DNA of 11,514 nucleotides, taken from Roseovarius sp. (GTDB taxonomy: Bacteria > Pseudomonadota > Alphaproteobacteria > Rhodobacterales > Rhodobacteraceae). The stretch covers positions 1 through 11,514 of the forward strand of contig JAASSQ010000083.1 in assembly GCA_021767845.1 (NCBI GenBank), in the 5' to 3' direction. Below the pieces are notes generated by a model. That model was not told where the DNA came from, searched no databases, and was given only the letters and a program-made list of their open reading frames with translations. The translations under genes were made by a program, and so were the position numbers. This document shows, in pieces, positions 6,055 through 11,514 of the stretch (position 1 is its first letter; every line of letters starts with the position of its first letter).

Positions 6055-7515
6055 CTATTCCCCCGCGATCGGCCCCGGCGCCGGAAACCCGTCGCCGCCA
6101 TGTCCCCCGGCCTCCCCTCGCGCGGCGCGCTGCGGCCTGCCCGCGCCCCGTGCCGGGGCGTGCCGCGCGAACTCCAGCACGAAACACGTCCCCTCGCCAA
6201 GGCGGCTGGTGTAGTGGATCGTGCCGTTGTGGCGCTCGACGATCCGTTTCGAGATGTTCATCCCCAGCCCCGTGCCGCCGACCTTGCGCTGATCCGAGGA
6301 ATCCACCTGCGTGAACCGCCCGAACACCTGCGCCTCGCAGTTCTCGGGGATCCCCGCCCCGGTATCTTCCACGCTGATGCGCACACGTCCGGCATGGCCC
6401 TGCGCGCTGACCGTGATCCTGTCGCCCGGCTCCGAGAACTTCAGCGCGTTGGACAGGAGATTGCCCAGCACCTGCTGGATGCGCTTGGCGTCGGCGTGGA
6501 TGAACAGCGCCTCATCGGGCAGATCGGTGCGCATCTCGATTCCTTCGGCATCGGCCTGCGCCATGACCGCGTTGACGCTGTCGGACACAACCCGCGCCAC
6601 GTCCAGCACCTCGAAGCGGAACACCATCTCGCCGCTCTCGATCTTCTGCAGGTCCAGCGTTTCGTTGATAAGCTCGGATAGGCGCTTGGAATTCTTGACC
6701 GCGATGTCCACGATCGGCTTCAGCTCGTCGGGCAGCTTGGCCACCGCCTCGGACTCCATCAGGTCCAGCGAAAAGGCGATCGAGGTCAGCGGCGTGCGCA
6801 GCTCGTGGCTCATCGTGGACAGGAATTGCGACTTGATCTCGTAGGCGCGCTTCGCCCGGTCATGTTCCAGCTTGATTTTCAGAAGCTGTTTCTGCCCCTT
6901 TCGATAGAGCCGCAGGAATATGAACGCGCAATCCACGATGAAGTACAGAACGAAGATCACCGTGAAGAATTCCAGCCAAAGGGGCGAGTCCAGCGGCGGG
7001 CGATATTGCACCAGGTCCAGCACCGAGATCGACAGGAAGGTCGCCCCGTAGATCACCAGCCGCAGCACCAGCGCCGACATGATGTAGTGATTGTGCATCG
7101 CCGCGAACAGCGCCGCCGCGAACAGGAAGAACAGCGGCATGACATGGCCGCCCGGCTGCTGCTGGATGGCGATCAGCAGCGCGAAGGTGGCGATTACCGC
7201 CGAACTGGCGATGGTGTTGACGATCACCCACCCGTAAAACCGCTTGGCCGCCTTCCGGTCCTTGCCCGGCCACGCCTCGACCCGCCGTTGCAGCACGAGG
7301 TCCATCAACTCGGTGATCAGCAGCGCGGAATAGCACAGCATCGCCAGCGATGTGTTGAAATAGAACGCGGCCAGCACCGTCGCCGCCAGGAAACTGGCCT
7401 GCCGCTGCCAGATCAGCTTGCGCGAGATGCTGACATAATCGCGCAACTGCCGCTCGAACACGTCGATCGCGGCCTCGGAGTCCAGCTTCGGAATGATCGT
7501 GTCTTTCGCAGCCAT
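6055..7515 (-). CDS. six-helix membrane sensor histidine kinase
   Basis: The protein has 486 residues from the ATG at 7515. A GTG at 7530 with AGGA 3 nt before it is an alternative start adding five residues; the long open frame further upstream has no coding character. After a cytoplasmic stretch of about 38 residues come roughly six hydrophobic helices (about 41-56, 58-76, 95-117, 125-143, 145-168, 178-203) with very short loops and no extracellular sensor domain, as in quorum-sensing kinases such as CqsS. The kinase core is complete: H-box FLSTMSHELRTPLTS with His237, N-box NLLSNALKFS with Asn356, G1 DTGAGIP (384-390), F-box FGRF (398-401) and G2 GGTGLGM (413-419). A Gly/Ala/Arg-rich tail of about 35 residues ends the protein. 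There is no fused receiver, so it should phosphorylate separate regulators; the two in this window are the obvious candidates. Its gene converges on the LuxI-type gene with 19 bp between stops. Confidence 0.93.
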   Translation of the reverse strand: MAAKDTIIPKLDSEAAIDVFERQLRDYVSISRKLIWQRQASFLAATVLAAFYFNTSLAMLCYSALLITELMDLVLQRRVEAWPGKDRKAAKRFYGWVIVNTIASSAVIATFALLIAIQQQPGGHVMPLFFLFAAALFAAMHNHYIMSALVLRLVIYGATFLSISVLDLVQYRPPLDSPLWLEFFTVIFVLYFIVDCAFIFLRLYRKGQKQLLKIKLEHDRAKRAYEIKSQFLSTMSHELRTPLTSIAFSLDLMESEAVAKLPDELKPIVDIAVKNSKRLSELINETLDLQKIESGEMVFRFEVLDVARVVSDSVNAVMAQADAEGIEMRTDLPDEALFIHADAKRIQQVLGNLLSNALKFSEPGDRITVSAQGHAGRVRISVEDTGAGIPENCEAQVFGRFTQVDSSDQRKVGGTGLGMNISKRIVERHNGTIHYTSRLGEGTCFVLEFARHAPARGAGRPQRAARGEAGGHGGDGFPAPGPIAGE

Positions 7516-7798
7516 TTTCAGCAATCGCACCGGTCCTGTCGGGGTTCGATACCCCCCGAACGCGGATGAATTCGGTCGCGAATGGGGTGAAATTTTGACC
7601 GGGCGCCGTTTCCGCTCCGGTGCATGCCCCCGCGCGGCGGGTTCGGGCGCCGCACGGGTCCGGTGCCGTCGCGCGCGATGGCGCAAGGGGCCGGGGCCGC
7701 GCGTTTGACGGGGCCGGGCCATGCGCCGATTCGCAAGGCGCGCGCGCCGCCGGTTGTTCCGGCCGCCGCGCACGCCCTGCCACCGGGGCACCGCGCGC

Positions 7799-7809
7799 CC
7801 TGTTAACCC
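7799..7809. repeat. CCTGTTAACCC direct repeat, left copy
   Basis: Identical to 7892-7902, 93 bp away in the same orientation, with a GTTAAC palindrome at its core. The pair brackets the 11-bp repeat array, 9 bp before its first unit. It could be a protein-binding site; its function is unknown. Confidence 0.5.
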
Positions 7810-7818
7810 CGGTCCGGC

Positions 7819-7869
7819 ACCGACGGCGCACCGACGCGATACCGACGTGATACCGACGCGATACCGACC
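7819..7869. repeat. 11-bp tandem repeat array, unit ACCGACGCGAT
   Basis: Units start at 7819 (ACCGACGGCGC, diverged), 7830 (exact), 7841 (ACCGACGTGAT, one change), 7852 (exact) and 7863 (ACCGACC, partial). The 11-bp period is close to one DNA helical turn, so each unit faces the same side of the helix, as in iteron-like protein-binding arrays. It is too short and spacer-less to be CRISPR. Position between two divergent genes suggests regulation of one or both. Confidence 0.65.
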
Positions 7870-7891
7870 CCGGTTTCTCGTTGTTTTTCGG

Positions 7892-7902
7892 CCTGTTAAC
7901 CC
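7892..7902. repeat. CCTGTTAACCC direct repeat, right copy
   Basis: Exact copy of 7799-7809, placed 23 bp after the last partial unit of the 11-bp array. Confidence 0.5.
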
Positions 7903-8055
7903 GATTCGCCGCCCGCATGGCGTTGCATGGGGCACCGCACGGTCCCGACCCGCCAAGCGCAACGGTCCGTCCCGCGCCTTCACTCTTTGCTTACCATTGC
8001 GTGTTACGTTGAAGGGTTGCCCGGCCCCCTGCGGCCCGTGCCACGGCCCCGCCAC

Positions 8056-8130
8056 TTATGTTAAGCTAAACTTACACATTAAGTAATTATTTGTTCCTTC
8101 TCGTTAGCTAAATTCATCAATATAGTCGCC
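8056..8130 (+). promoter_or_regulatory. AT-rich promoter-like region of the respiratory operon
   Basis: This is the only strongly AT-rich stretch in the spacer and lies directly upstream of the iron-sulfur subunit. It holds GTTAA-N7-TTAC (8060-8075), one base short of the alphaproteobacterial CtrA-type pattern TTAA-N7-TTAA, a dyad ACTTA-N5-TAAGT (8070-8084) and a TTAGCTAA palindrome (8104-8111). I see no convincing FNR dyad (TTGAT-N4-ATCAA) and could not fix -35/-10 boxes. Promoter location is likely; the individual sites are tentative. Confidence 0.4.
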
Positions 8131-8150
8131 CCAACCTTTCGTCAGCGTGC

Positions 8151-8156
8151 AGGAGG
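8151..8156 (+). promoter_or_regulatory. Shine-Dalgarno AGGAGG deciding the start of the iron-sulfur subunit
   Basis: A perfect AGGAGG lies 8 nt before the GTG at 8165 and 5 nt before a TTG at 8162. It falls inside the frame if the upstream GTG at 8147 were used, which argues against that longer start. Confidence 0.8.
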
Positions 8157-8164
8157 CAAGATTG

Positions 8165-8902
8165 GTGGCGGCAACGACGCAGGAACTACAGGTCTCGGTC
8201 TGGCGCGGCTCGGACGGTGCCGAGGGCCGGTTCGACACTTTCGCGGTGCCCGCCTACGAAAGCCAGACGGTGCTGGACGTGGTCACCTGGATCCAGCAGC
8301 AGGCCGACCCGACCCTGACCTACCGCTTCGCCTGCCGCGTCGGCATGTGCGGAAGCTGCGCCATGATGGTCAACGGCACCCCCCGCTGGACCTGCCGCAC
8401 GCATGTGAAAAAAGTCACGCAAGACAATCACTTACGCATCGAGCCGCTGCGCAACATGCCGGTCATCAAGGATCTGGTGGCCGACATGGACCCGTTCTTC
8501 GACAAGTGGGTCGGGGCCGAGGCGCTGCACCACCCCACCGCCACCCGCGACGACGCGATCGTGCCCGTCGATGCCGCCACCCCCGAACGGCAGGCCGCCG
8601 ACGCGGGAATCGAATGCATCAACTGCGGGGTCTGCTACGCGGCCTGCGACACGGTCGCCGGCAACCCCGACTACCTCGGCCCCGCCGCCCTGCAACGCGC
8701 CTGGACGCTGCTCAACGACGCCAAGGACGGCGGCCGCGAGGCGATCCTCGATGCGGTGTCGGGCGCGGGCGGCTGCCACAACTGCCACTCGATGGGCAGT
8801 TGCACCCACTACTGCCCCAACGCGCTCGATCCGATGTCGGCGATTGCCGGGCTCAAGCGCGAAACGGTGCGCCACGCGCTGCGGAGGAAACGCGATGCTT
8901 GA
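8165..8902 (+). CDS. sdhB: succinate dehydrogenase/fumarate reductase iron-sulfur subunit (SdhB/FrdB type)
   Basis: The protein has 245 residues from the GTG at 8165, close to the usual length. It carries electrons from the flavoprotein to the membrane quinone site through three Fe-S clusters, and all ligand sets are visible: [2Fe-2S] C57, C62, C65, C77 (CRVGMCGSC then C after 11); ferredoxin-type C151, C154, C157 with C161 (CINCGVCYAAC); and C207, C213, C217 (CHSMGSCTHYCP). Together these fit one [4Fe-4S] and one [3Fe-4S] cluster. Two details differ from typical SdhB: the residue after C161 is Asp where Pro is usual, and there is an additional Cys204 three residues before C207. It is the first gene of the operon and overlaps the next by 8 bp. 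Whether the complex works as succinate dehydrogenase or fumarate reductase cannot be told from this subunit. Confidence 0.92.
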   Translation: MAATTQELQVSVWRGSDGAEGRFDTFAVPAYESQTVLDVVTWIQQQADPTLTYRFACRVGMCGSCAMMVNGTPRWTCRTHVKKVTQDNHLRIEPLRNMPVIKDLVADMDPFFDKWVGAEALHHPTATRDDAIVPVDAATPERQAADAGIECINCGVCYAACDTVAGNPDYLGPAALQRAWTLLNDAKDGGREAILDAVSGAGGCHNCHSMGSCTHYCPNALDPMSAIAGLKRETVRHALRRKRDA

Positions 8903-9227
8903 CCTGAAACTCTATTTGGCTCAACGGCTTAGCGCCCTCGTCATGGCGCCGCTGGTGCTGGGCCATATCGCCGTGATGATCTACGCGATCCAGGGCGGGC
9001 TCAGCGCCGCCGAGATCCTCGGTCGCACCCAGGGCTCGGTCTTCTGGTTCGCGTTCTACGGGCTTTTCGTGGTCGCGGTCTCGATCCACGCGGCGATCGG
9101 GCTGCGGGTGATCGCGCATGAATGGGCCGGGCTCAAGGGCGCCGCGCTGTCGGCGCTTTCGTGGGGCATCGGCCTCGGGCTCTTCGCGATGGGGGCACGG
9201 GCCGTCTGGGCCGTGACATGGGCATGA
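8895..9227 (+). CDS. Sdh/Frd-type membrane anchor subunit 1
   Basis: A 110-residue hydrophobic protein starting at the ATG at 8895, with GGAGG 7 nt upstream and an 8-bp overlap with the iron-sulfur gene. Three membrane helices are evident (about 12-32, 50-72, 84-107). His24 at the end of RLSALVMAPLVLGH and His65 in SIHAAIGLR lie where anchor subunits bind heme b and form the quinone site; the HAAIGLRVIAHEW stretch resembles the conserved helix-two motif of SdhC/SdhD-type anchors. Sequence divergence in these anchors is high, so assignment to the C or D type is not made. Its position between the B and A genes supports the role. Confidence 0.85.
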   Translation: MLDLKLYLAQRLSALVMAPLVLGHIAVMIYAIQGGLSAAEILGRTQGSVFWFAFYGLFVVAVSIHAAIGLRVIAHEWAGLKGAALSALSWGIGLGLFAMGARAVWAVTWA

Positions 9228-9565
9228 CCCGCCCCGCCCGCGCCCATCCGCTGTGGCTGGCCTTCGTGCTGCACCGCCTGTCGGGGCTGGCGCTGGCGCT
9301 GTTCCTGCCCCTGCATTTCTGGGTTCTCGCCCAGGCGCTCACCGCGCCCGAGCAGCTCGATGCCTTCCTGCGCCTGACCGACAATCCCGCCGTCAAGCTG
9401 GCCGAGTTCGGGCTGGTCTTCCTGCTGGCGGTGCATTTCTTCGGCGGCCTGCGCCTTCTGGCGCTCGAGCTTCTGCCCTGGCCCGCGCGGCACAAGACGC
9501 TGGCCGCCGCGGCCGTCGCGCTGGCCTTCTTCGTTTCCGGCACCTTCTTCCTGGAGGCCATCTGA
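9224..9565 (+). CDS. Sdh/Frd-type membrane anchor subunit 2 (SdhC-like)
   Basis: The protein has 113 residues from the ATG at 9224, which forms an ATGA overlap with the previous stop; an ATG two codons earlier (9218) is equally possible and neither has a strong ribosome site. It has three hydrophobic helices (about 14-40, 57-82, 91-112). HRLSG (17-21) matches the quinone-site motif of SdhC proteins, His31 follows in the same helix, and His71 in HFFGGLRLLALE matches the heme-binding helix-two pattern. With anchor 1 it would form the heterodimeric membrane domain that passes electrons to or from quinone. The flavoprotein gene begins 3 bp after its stop. Confidence 0.85.
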   Translation: MTRPARAHPLWLAFVLHRLSGLALALFLPLHFWVLAQALTAPEQLDAFLRLTDNPAVKLAEFGLVFLLAVHFFGGLRLLALELLPWPARHKTLAAAAVALAFFVSGTFFLEAI

Positions 9566-9568
9566 CCC

Positions 9569-11326
9569 ATGCGACCCGAACTTGACCGCCACGACACCGA
9601 CATCCTGATCCTCGGCACCGGGGGCGCGGGGCTCTTCGCCGCGCTCCACGCCCAGCAATCCGCCCCCGAGGGGACGAAAATCACCATTGCGGTCAAGGGC
9701 TTGATCGGCAAATGCGGCTGCACCCGCATGGTGCAGGGCGGCTATAACGTGGCGCTCAGCGGCGGCGATACGGTCGAGCGGCATTTCATGGACACGATCA
9801 AGGGCGGCAAGTGGCTCCCGGATCAGGACATGGCCTGGCGGCTGTGCGAAACCGCCGTCACCCGCATCCGCGAACTGGAGAACGAGATCGGCTGTTTCTT
9901 CGACCGCAACCCCGACGGCTCGCTCCATCACAAGGCCTTCGCCGGCCAGACCGCCGACCGCACCGTGCACAAGGGCGACTTGACGGGCATCGAGATCATC
10001 AACCGCCTGATGGAACAGGTGCTTTCACGCCCGGTCGAGAAACTCCAGGAACACCGCGCCATCGGCCTCATCCCCACAAGCGACGGCACCGCGCTGGCCG
10101 GGGTGTTGATGATCGACATGCGCACCGGGCGGTTCCGGCTGGTGCGTGCCAAGACGGTGCTGATGGCCACCGGCGGCGGGCCGACCATGTACAAGTATCA
10201 CACGCCCTCGGGCGACAAGACGATGGACGGGCTGGCCATGGCCCTGCGCGCGGGCCTGCCCCTGCGCGACATGGAGATGGTGCAGTTCCACCCCACAGGC
10301 CTTCTGGCGGGCGACCATACCCGCATGACCGGCACCGTGCTGGAAGAAGGCCTGCGCGGCGCGGGCGGGCATCTTCTGAACGGGGCCGGGCACCGGTTCA
10401 TGTTCGACTACGACGCCAAGGGCGAACGCGCCACCCGCGACGTGGTCAGCCGCTGCATCTACGACGAGATGCGCAAGGGGCACACCTCGCCCAATGGCGG
10501 GGTCTATATCTCGATGGGCCACCTTGGGCCGGACTTCGTGGCCGAGAAATTCAAGGGCATGGTCAAGCGTTGCGCCGATTGCGGGTTCGACCTGGCCGCC
10601 GGCCGGGTCGAGGTGGTGCCGACCGCGCATTACTTCATGGGCGGCGTCGTGGTGGACGTGGACACGCGCACCGCGCTCGAAGGGCTATACGTGGCGGGCG
10701 AGGACGCGGGCGGCGCGCATGGCTCGAACCGCCTGGGCGGCAACGGCGTGGCCAACTCCACCGTCTATGGCGGCATCGCCGGCGACGTGATGGGCACCGA
10801 CATCCGCGCCATGCCCACCCTGCGCGAGCCGGACGAAGACATGCTGCAGGCCGAAATCGCCCGCGCCTGCCGCCCGTTCGAGCGGCCCGCGGGCCACGTG
10901 CAGCCCCTGCGCCAGACCCTGCAGGAGGCGATGTGGAACAACGTGGGCGTCATGCGCACCGCCGAAAAGCTGAACCAGGGCGTCGCGGATGTGAGCGCGA
11001 TCCGCGACGAGCTGATGCAAACCGGCGTGGCCGCCGACAGCCTCGCCTTCAACCTCACCTGGCACGACTGGCTGAACCTGGCCTCGCTTTGTGATATATC
11101 CGAAGTGATCGCCCGCGCGGCGCTTTGGCGCGAAAACTCGCGCGGCGCCCACTACCGCGAGGATTTCCCAGACGAAGGCGACCTGGAAAACTCGTATTTC
11201 ACCGTGGCCCGGCAGGATGGCGACAGCGTCGCCGTCACCCGCGAGCCCGTCAAATTCACCGTCGTTCGCCCCGGCGAAACCATCCTGCCCGAGGGCGAAC
11301 CCGAAACACTGGTGGCAGCGCAATGA
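9569..11326 (+). CDS. sdhA: succinate dehydrogenase/fumarate reductase-type flavoprotein subunit with non-canonical FAD site
   Basis: The protein has 585 residues, the normal size for SdhA/FrdA; GGAGG lies 11 nt before the ATG. The family interconverts succinate and fumarate using FAD. Visible features are the dinucleotide fold GTGGAG (16-21), FHPTG with His241, TRDVVSR with Arg290 (catalytic acid region), HYFMGG with His354, and HGSNRLGGN with Arg388, so the dicarboxylate catalytic set is kept. Odd points: the residue that binds FAD covalently in SdhA/FrdA (His in RSHT..QGG) is Cys51 here (GCTRMVQGG); RGEGG is RGAGG (Ala265); the substrate-loop Thr of TEG is Glu259; and TGDG is TMDG. FAD is therefore probably non-covalent, and the reaction may run mainly as fumarate reduction or use a related dicarboxylate. 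The gene sits after the two anchors, and its stop overlaps the next start as ATGA. Complex membership is strongly supported; exact substrate is open. Confidence 0.9.
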   Translation: MRPELDRHDTDILILGTGGAGLFAALHAQQSAPEGTKITIAVKGLIGKCGCTRMVQGGYNVALSGGDTVERHFMDTIKGGKWLPDQDMAWRLCETAVTRIRELENEIGCFFDRNPDGSLHHKAFAGQTADRTVHKGDLTGIEIINRLMEQVLSRPVEKLQEHRAIGLIPTSDGTALAGVLMIDMRTGRFRLVRAKTVLMATGGGPTMYKYHTPSGDKTMDGLAMALRAGLPLRDMEMVQFHPTGLLAGDHTRMTGTVLEEGLRGAGGHLLNGAGHRFMFDYDAKGERATRDVVSRCIYDEMRKGHTSPNGGVYISMGHLGPDFVAEKFKGMVKRCADCGFDLAAGRVEVVPTAHYFMGGVVVDVDTRTALEGLYVAGEDAGGAHGSNRLGGNGVANSTVYGGIAGDVMGTDIRAMPTLREPDEDMLQAEIARACRPFERPAGHVQPLRQTLQEAMWNNVGVMRTAEKLNQGVADVSAIRDELMQTGVAADSLAFNLTWHDWLNLASLCDISEVIARAALWRENSRGAHYREDFPDEGDLENSYFTVARQDGDSVAVTREPVKFTVVRPGETILPEGEPETLVAAQ

Positions 11327-11514
11327 TACCCATAGACCTGATCCAGAACACCGCCGAAACCCTTATGGACAAGGCGGCGATCGAAATCCCGCAGGACTAT
11401 CTTGACGGGCTCAAGGCCGCCGTCGAAACCGAGGACGGGGATCTCTCCTCCTTCGTCCTGCAGGCCATGCTGGAAAACTACGAGGCCGCCAAGGAAGACC
11501 GCCGCGCGATGTGC
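11323..11514 (+). CDS. class I fumarase / L-tartrate dehydratase alpha subunit, N-terminus (partial, runs off window)
   Basis: The first 64 residues are visible from the ATG at 11323, which overlaps the flavoprotein stop by 4 bp (ATGA); GGTGG lies 7 nt upstream. The pattern of an N-terminal helix, IPQDYLDGL, an acidic stretch, then LQAMLENYEAAKEDRRAMC matches Fe-S hydro-lyases of the FumA/TtdA family, in which the Cys at this point (in a CQDTG motif) is the first ligand of the [4Fe-4S] cluster; the window ends on that codon. The Cys is near residue 64, closer to the short N-terminus of the two-subunit TtdA type than to single-chain FumA, where it lies near residue 100. Such enzymes hydrate fumarate to malate or related C4/C5 diacids, which fits an operon handling succinate/fumarate chemistry. 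Confidence 0.75.
   Translation, partial: MIPIDLIQNTAETLMDKAAIEIPQDYLDGLKAAVETEDGDLSSFVLQAMLENYEAAKEDRRAMC

Larger units (their letters stand above)
7516..8164. other. 649-bp intergenic region between divergent kinase and respiratory operon
   Basis: The first part (to about 8045) is very GC-rich. Open frames cross it on both strands, but their translations are Arg/Pro/Ala-rich with no recognisable domain, so I call no gene. It contains an 11-bp direct-repeat array (7819-7869) bracketed by two identical 11-bp copies (7799 and 7892). From about 8050 the composition turns sharply AT-rich up to the ribosome site of the iron-sulfur subunit. No tRNA or obvious structured RNA was seen. Confidence 0.7.

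Noticed and set aside
7541..7560. tRNA T-arm-like stem-loop GGGG-TTCGATA-CCCC
   Set aside because: The loop fits a T-loop, but no acceptor, D or anticodon arms can be built in the flanking sequence and the upstream part lies in the kinase coding region. No tRNA or attachment-site duplicate was found.
7819..7869. Possible CRISPR-like array
   Set aside because: Units are 11 bp, directly abutting and without spacers, and no cas genes are present.
7516..8055. In-frame upstream extension of the histidine kinase by about 180 residues
   Set aside because: The translation is Arg/Pro/Gly-rich with no motif and crosses the repeat array. The kinase has a sensible start at 7515 (or 7530), so the open frame reflects high GC content.
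7721..8086. Plus-strand open frame of 121 codons in the intergenic region
   Set aside because: Arg/Pro-rich composition, no convincing ribosome site or known domain, and it runs into the AT-rich promoter-like stretch.
8060..8125. Possible FNR box upstream of the fumarate reductase-like operon
   Set aside because: Only an ATCAA half-site (8116-8120) is present; the partner TTGAT at the required spacing is missing.
8147..8164. Upstream GTG start at 8147 for the iron-sulfur subunit
   Set aside because: The strong AGGAGG at 8151-8156 would lie inside the coding frame, and spacing fits the GTG at 8165.

Overview
The window is a GC-rich stretch, almost fully coding, of what looks like an alphaproteobacterial chromosome, most likely from the Rhodobacterales/Roseobacter group. 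That placement is an inference from base composition, gene families and layout; no rRNA or other phylogenetic marker is present. I see no mobile element, CRISPR array, tRNA or rRNA gene.

Region 1 (1-2501) is a selenium module. The tail of mnmH/selU (tRNA 2-selenouridine synthase) runs into a convergent selD, whose product carries an N-terminal NDH-2-like FAD/NAD oxidoreductase domain fused to selenophosphate synthetase. The two genes overlap by 4 bp at their stop codons.

Region 2 (2614-7515) is the most interesting part and looks like a self-contained signalling cassette. It holds two paralogous response regulators, transcribed divergently from a 302-bp spacer. Each has an intact receiver domain followed by what looks like a degenerate, non-catalytic GGDEF-like domain. 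Next comes a LuxI-family acyl-homoserine-lactone synthase with all the family's invariant residues and an unusual N-terminal extension of about 65 residues. Last is a convergent histidine kinase with about six membrane segments and a complete kinase core. There is no LuxR receptor in the window. The arrangement suggests an acyl-HSL-type signal read by a membrane phosphorelay, similar in logic to Vibrio LuxM/LuxN or CqsA/CqsS but using a LuxI-type synthase. A 24-bp imperfect palindrome lies just upstream of the synthase start.

Region 3 (7516-8164) is a 649-bp spacer between the divergent kinase and respiratory genes. It contains a short array of 11-bp direct repeats bracketed by two identical CCTGTTAACCC copies, then an AT-rich promoter-like stretch next to the respiratory operon.

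Region 4 (8165-11514) is a tightly packed operon with overlapping genes: an SdhB/FrdB-type iron-sulfur subunit, two small three-helix membrane anchors, an SdhA/FrdA-type flavoprotein, and the start of a class I (Fe-S) fumarase/tartrate dehydratase alpha subunit. The order (B, anchor, anchor, A, hydratase) is not the usual sdhCDAB order. The flavoprotein has Cys where canonical enzymes have the FAD-linking His, and has other active-site changes. It may therefore be a non-canonical fumarate reductase/succinate dehydrogenase or act on a related C4/C5 dicarboxylate.
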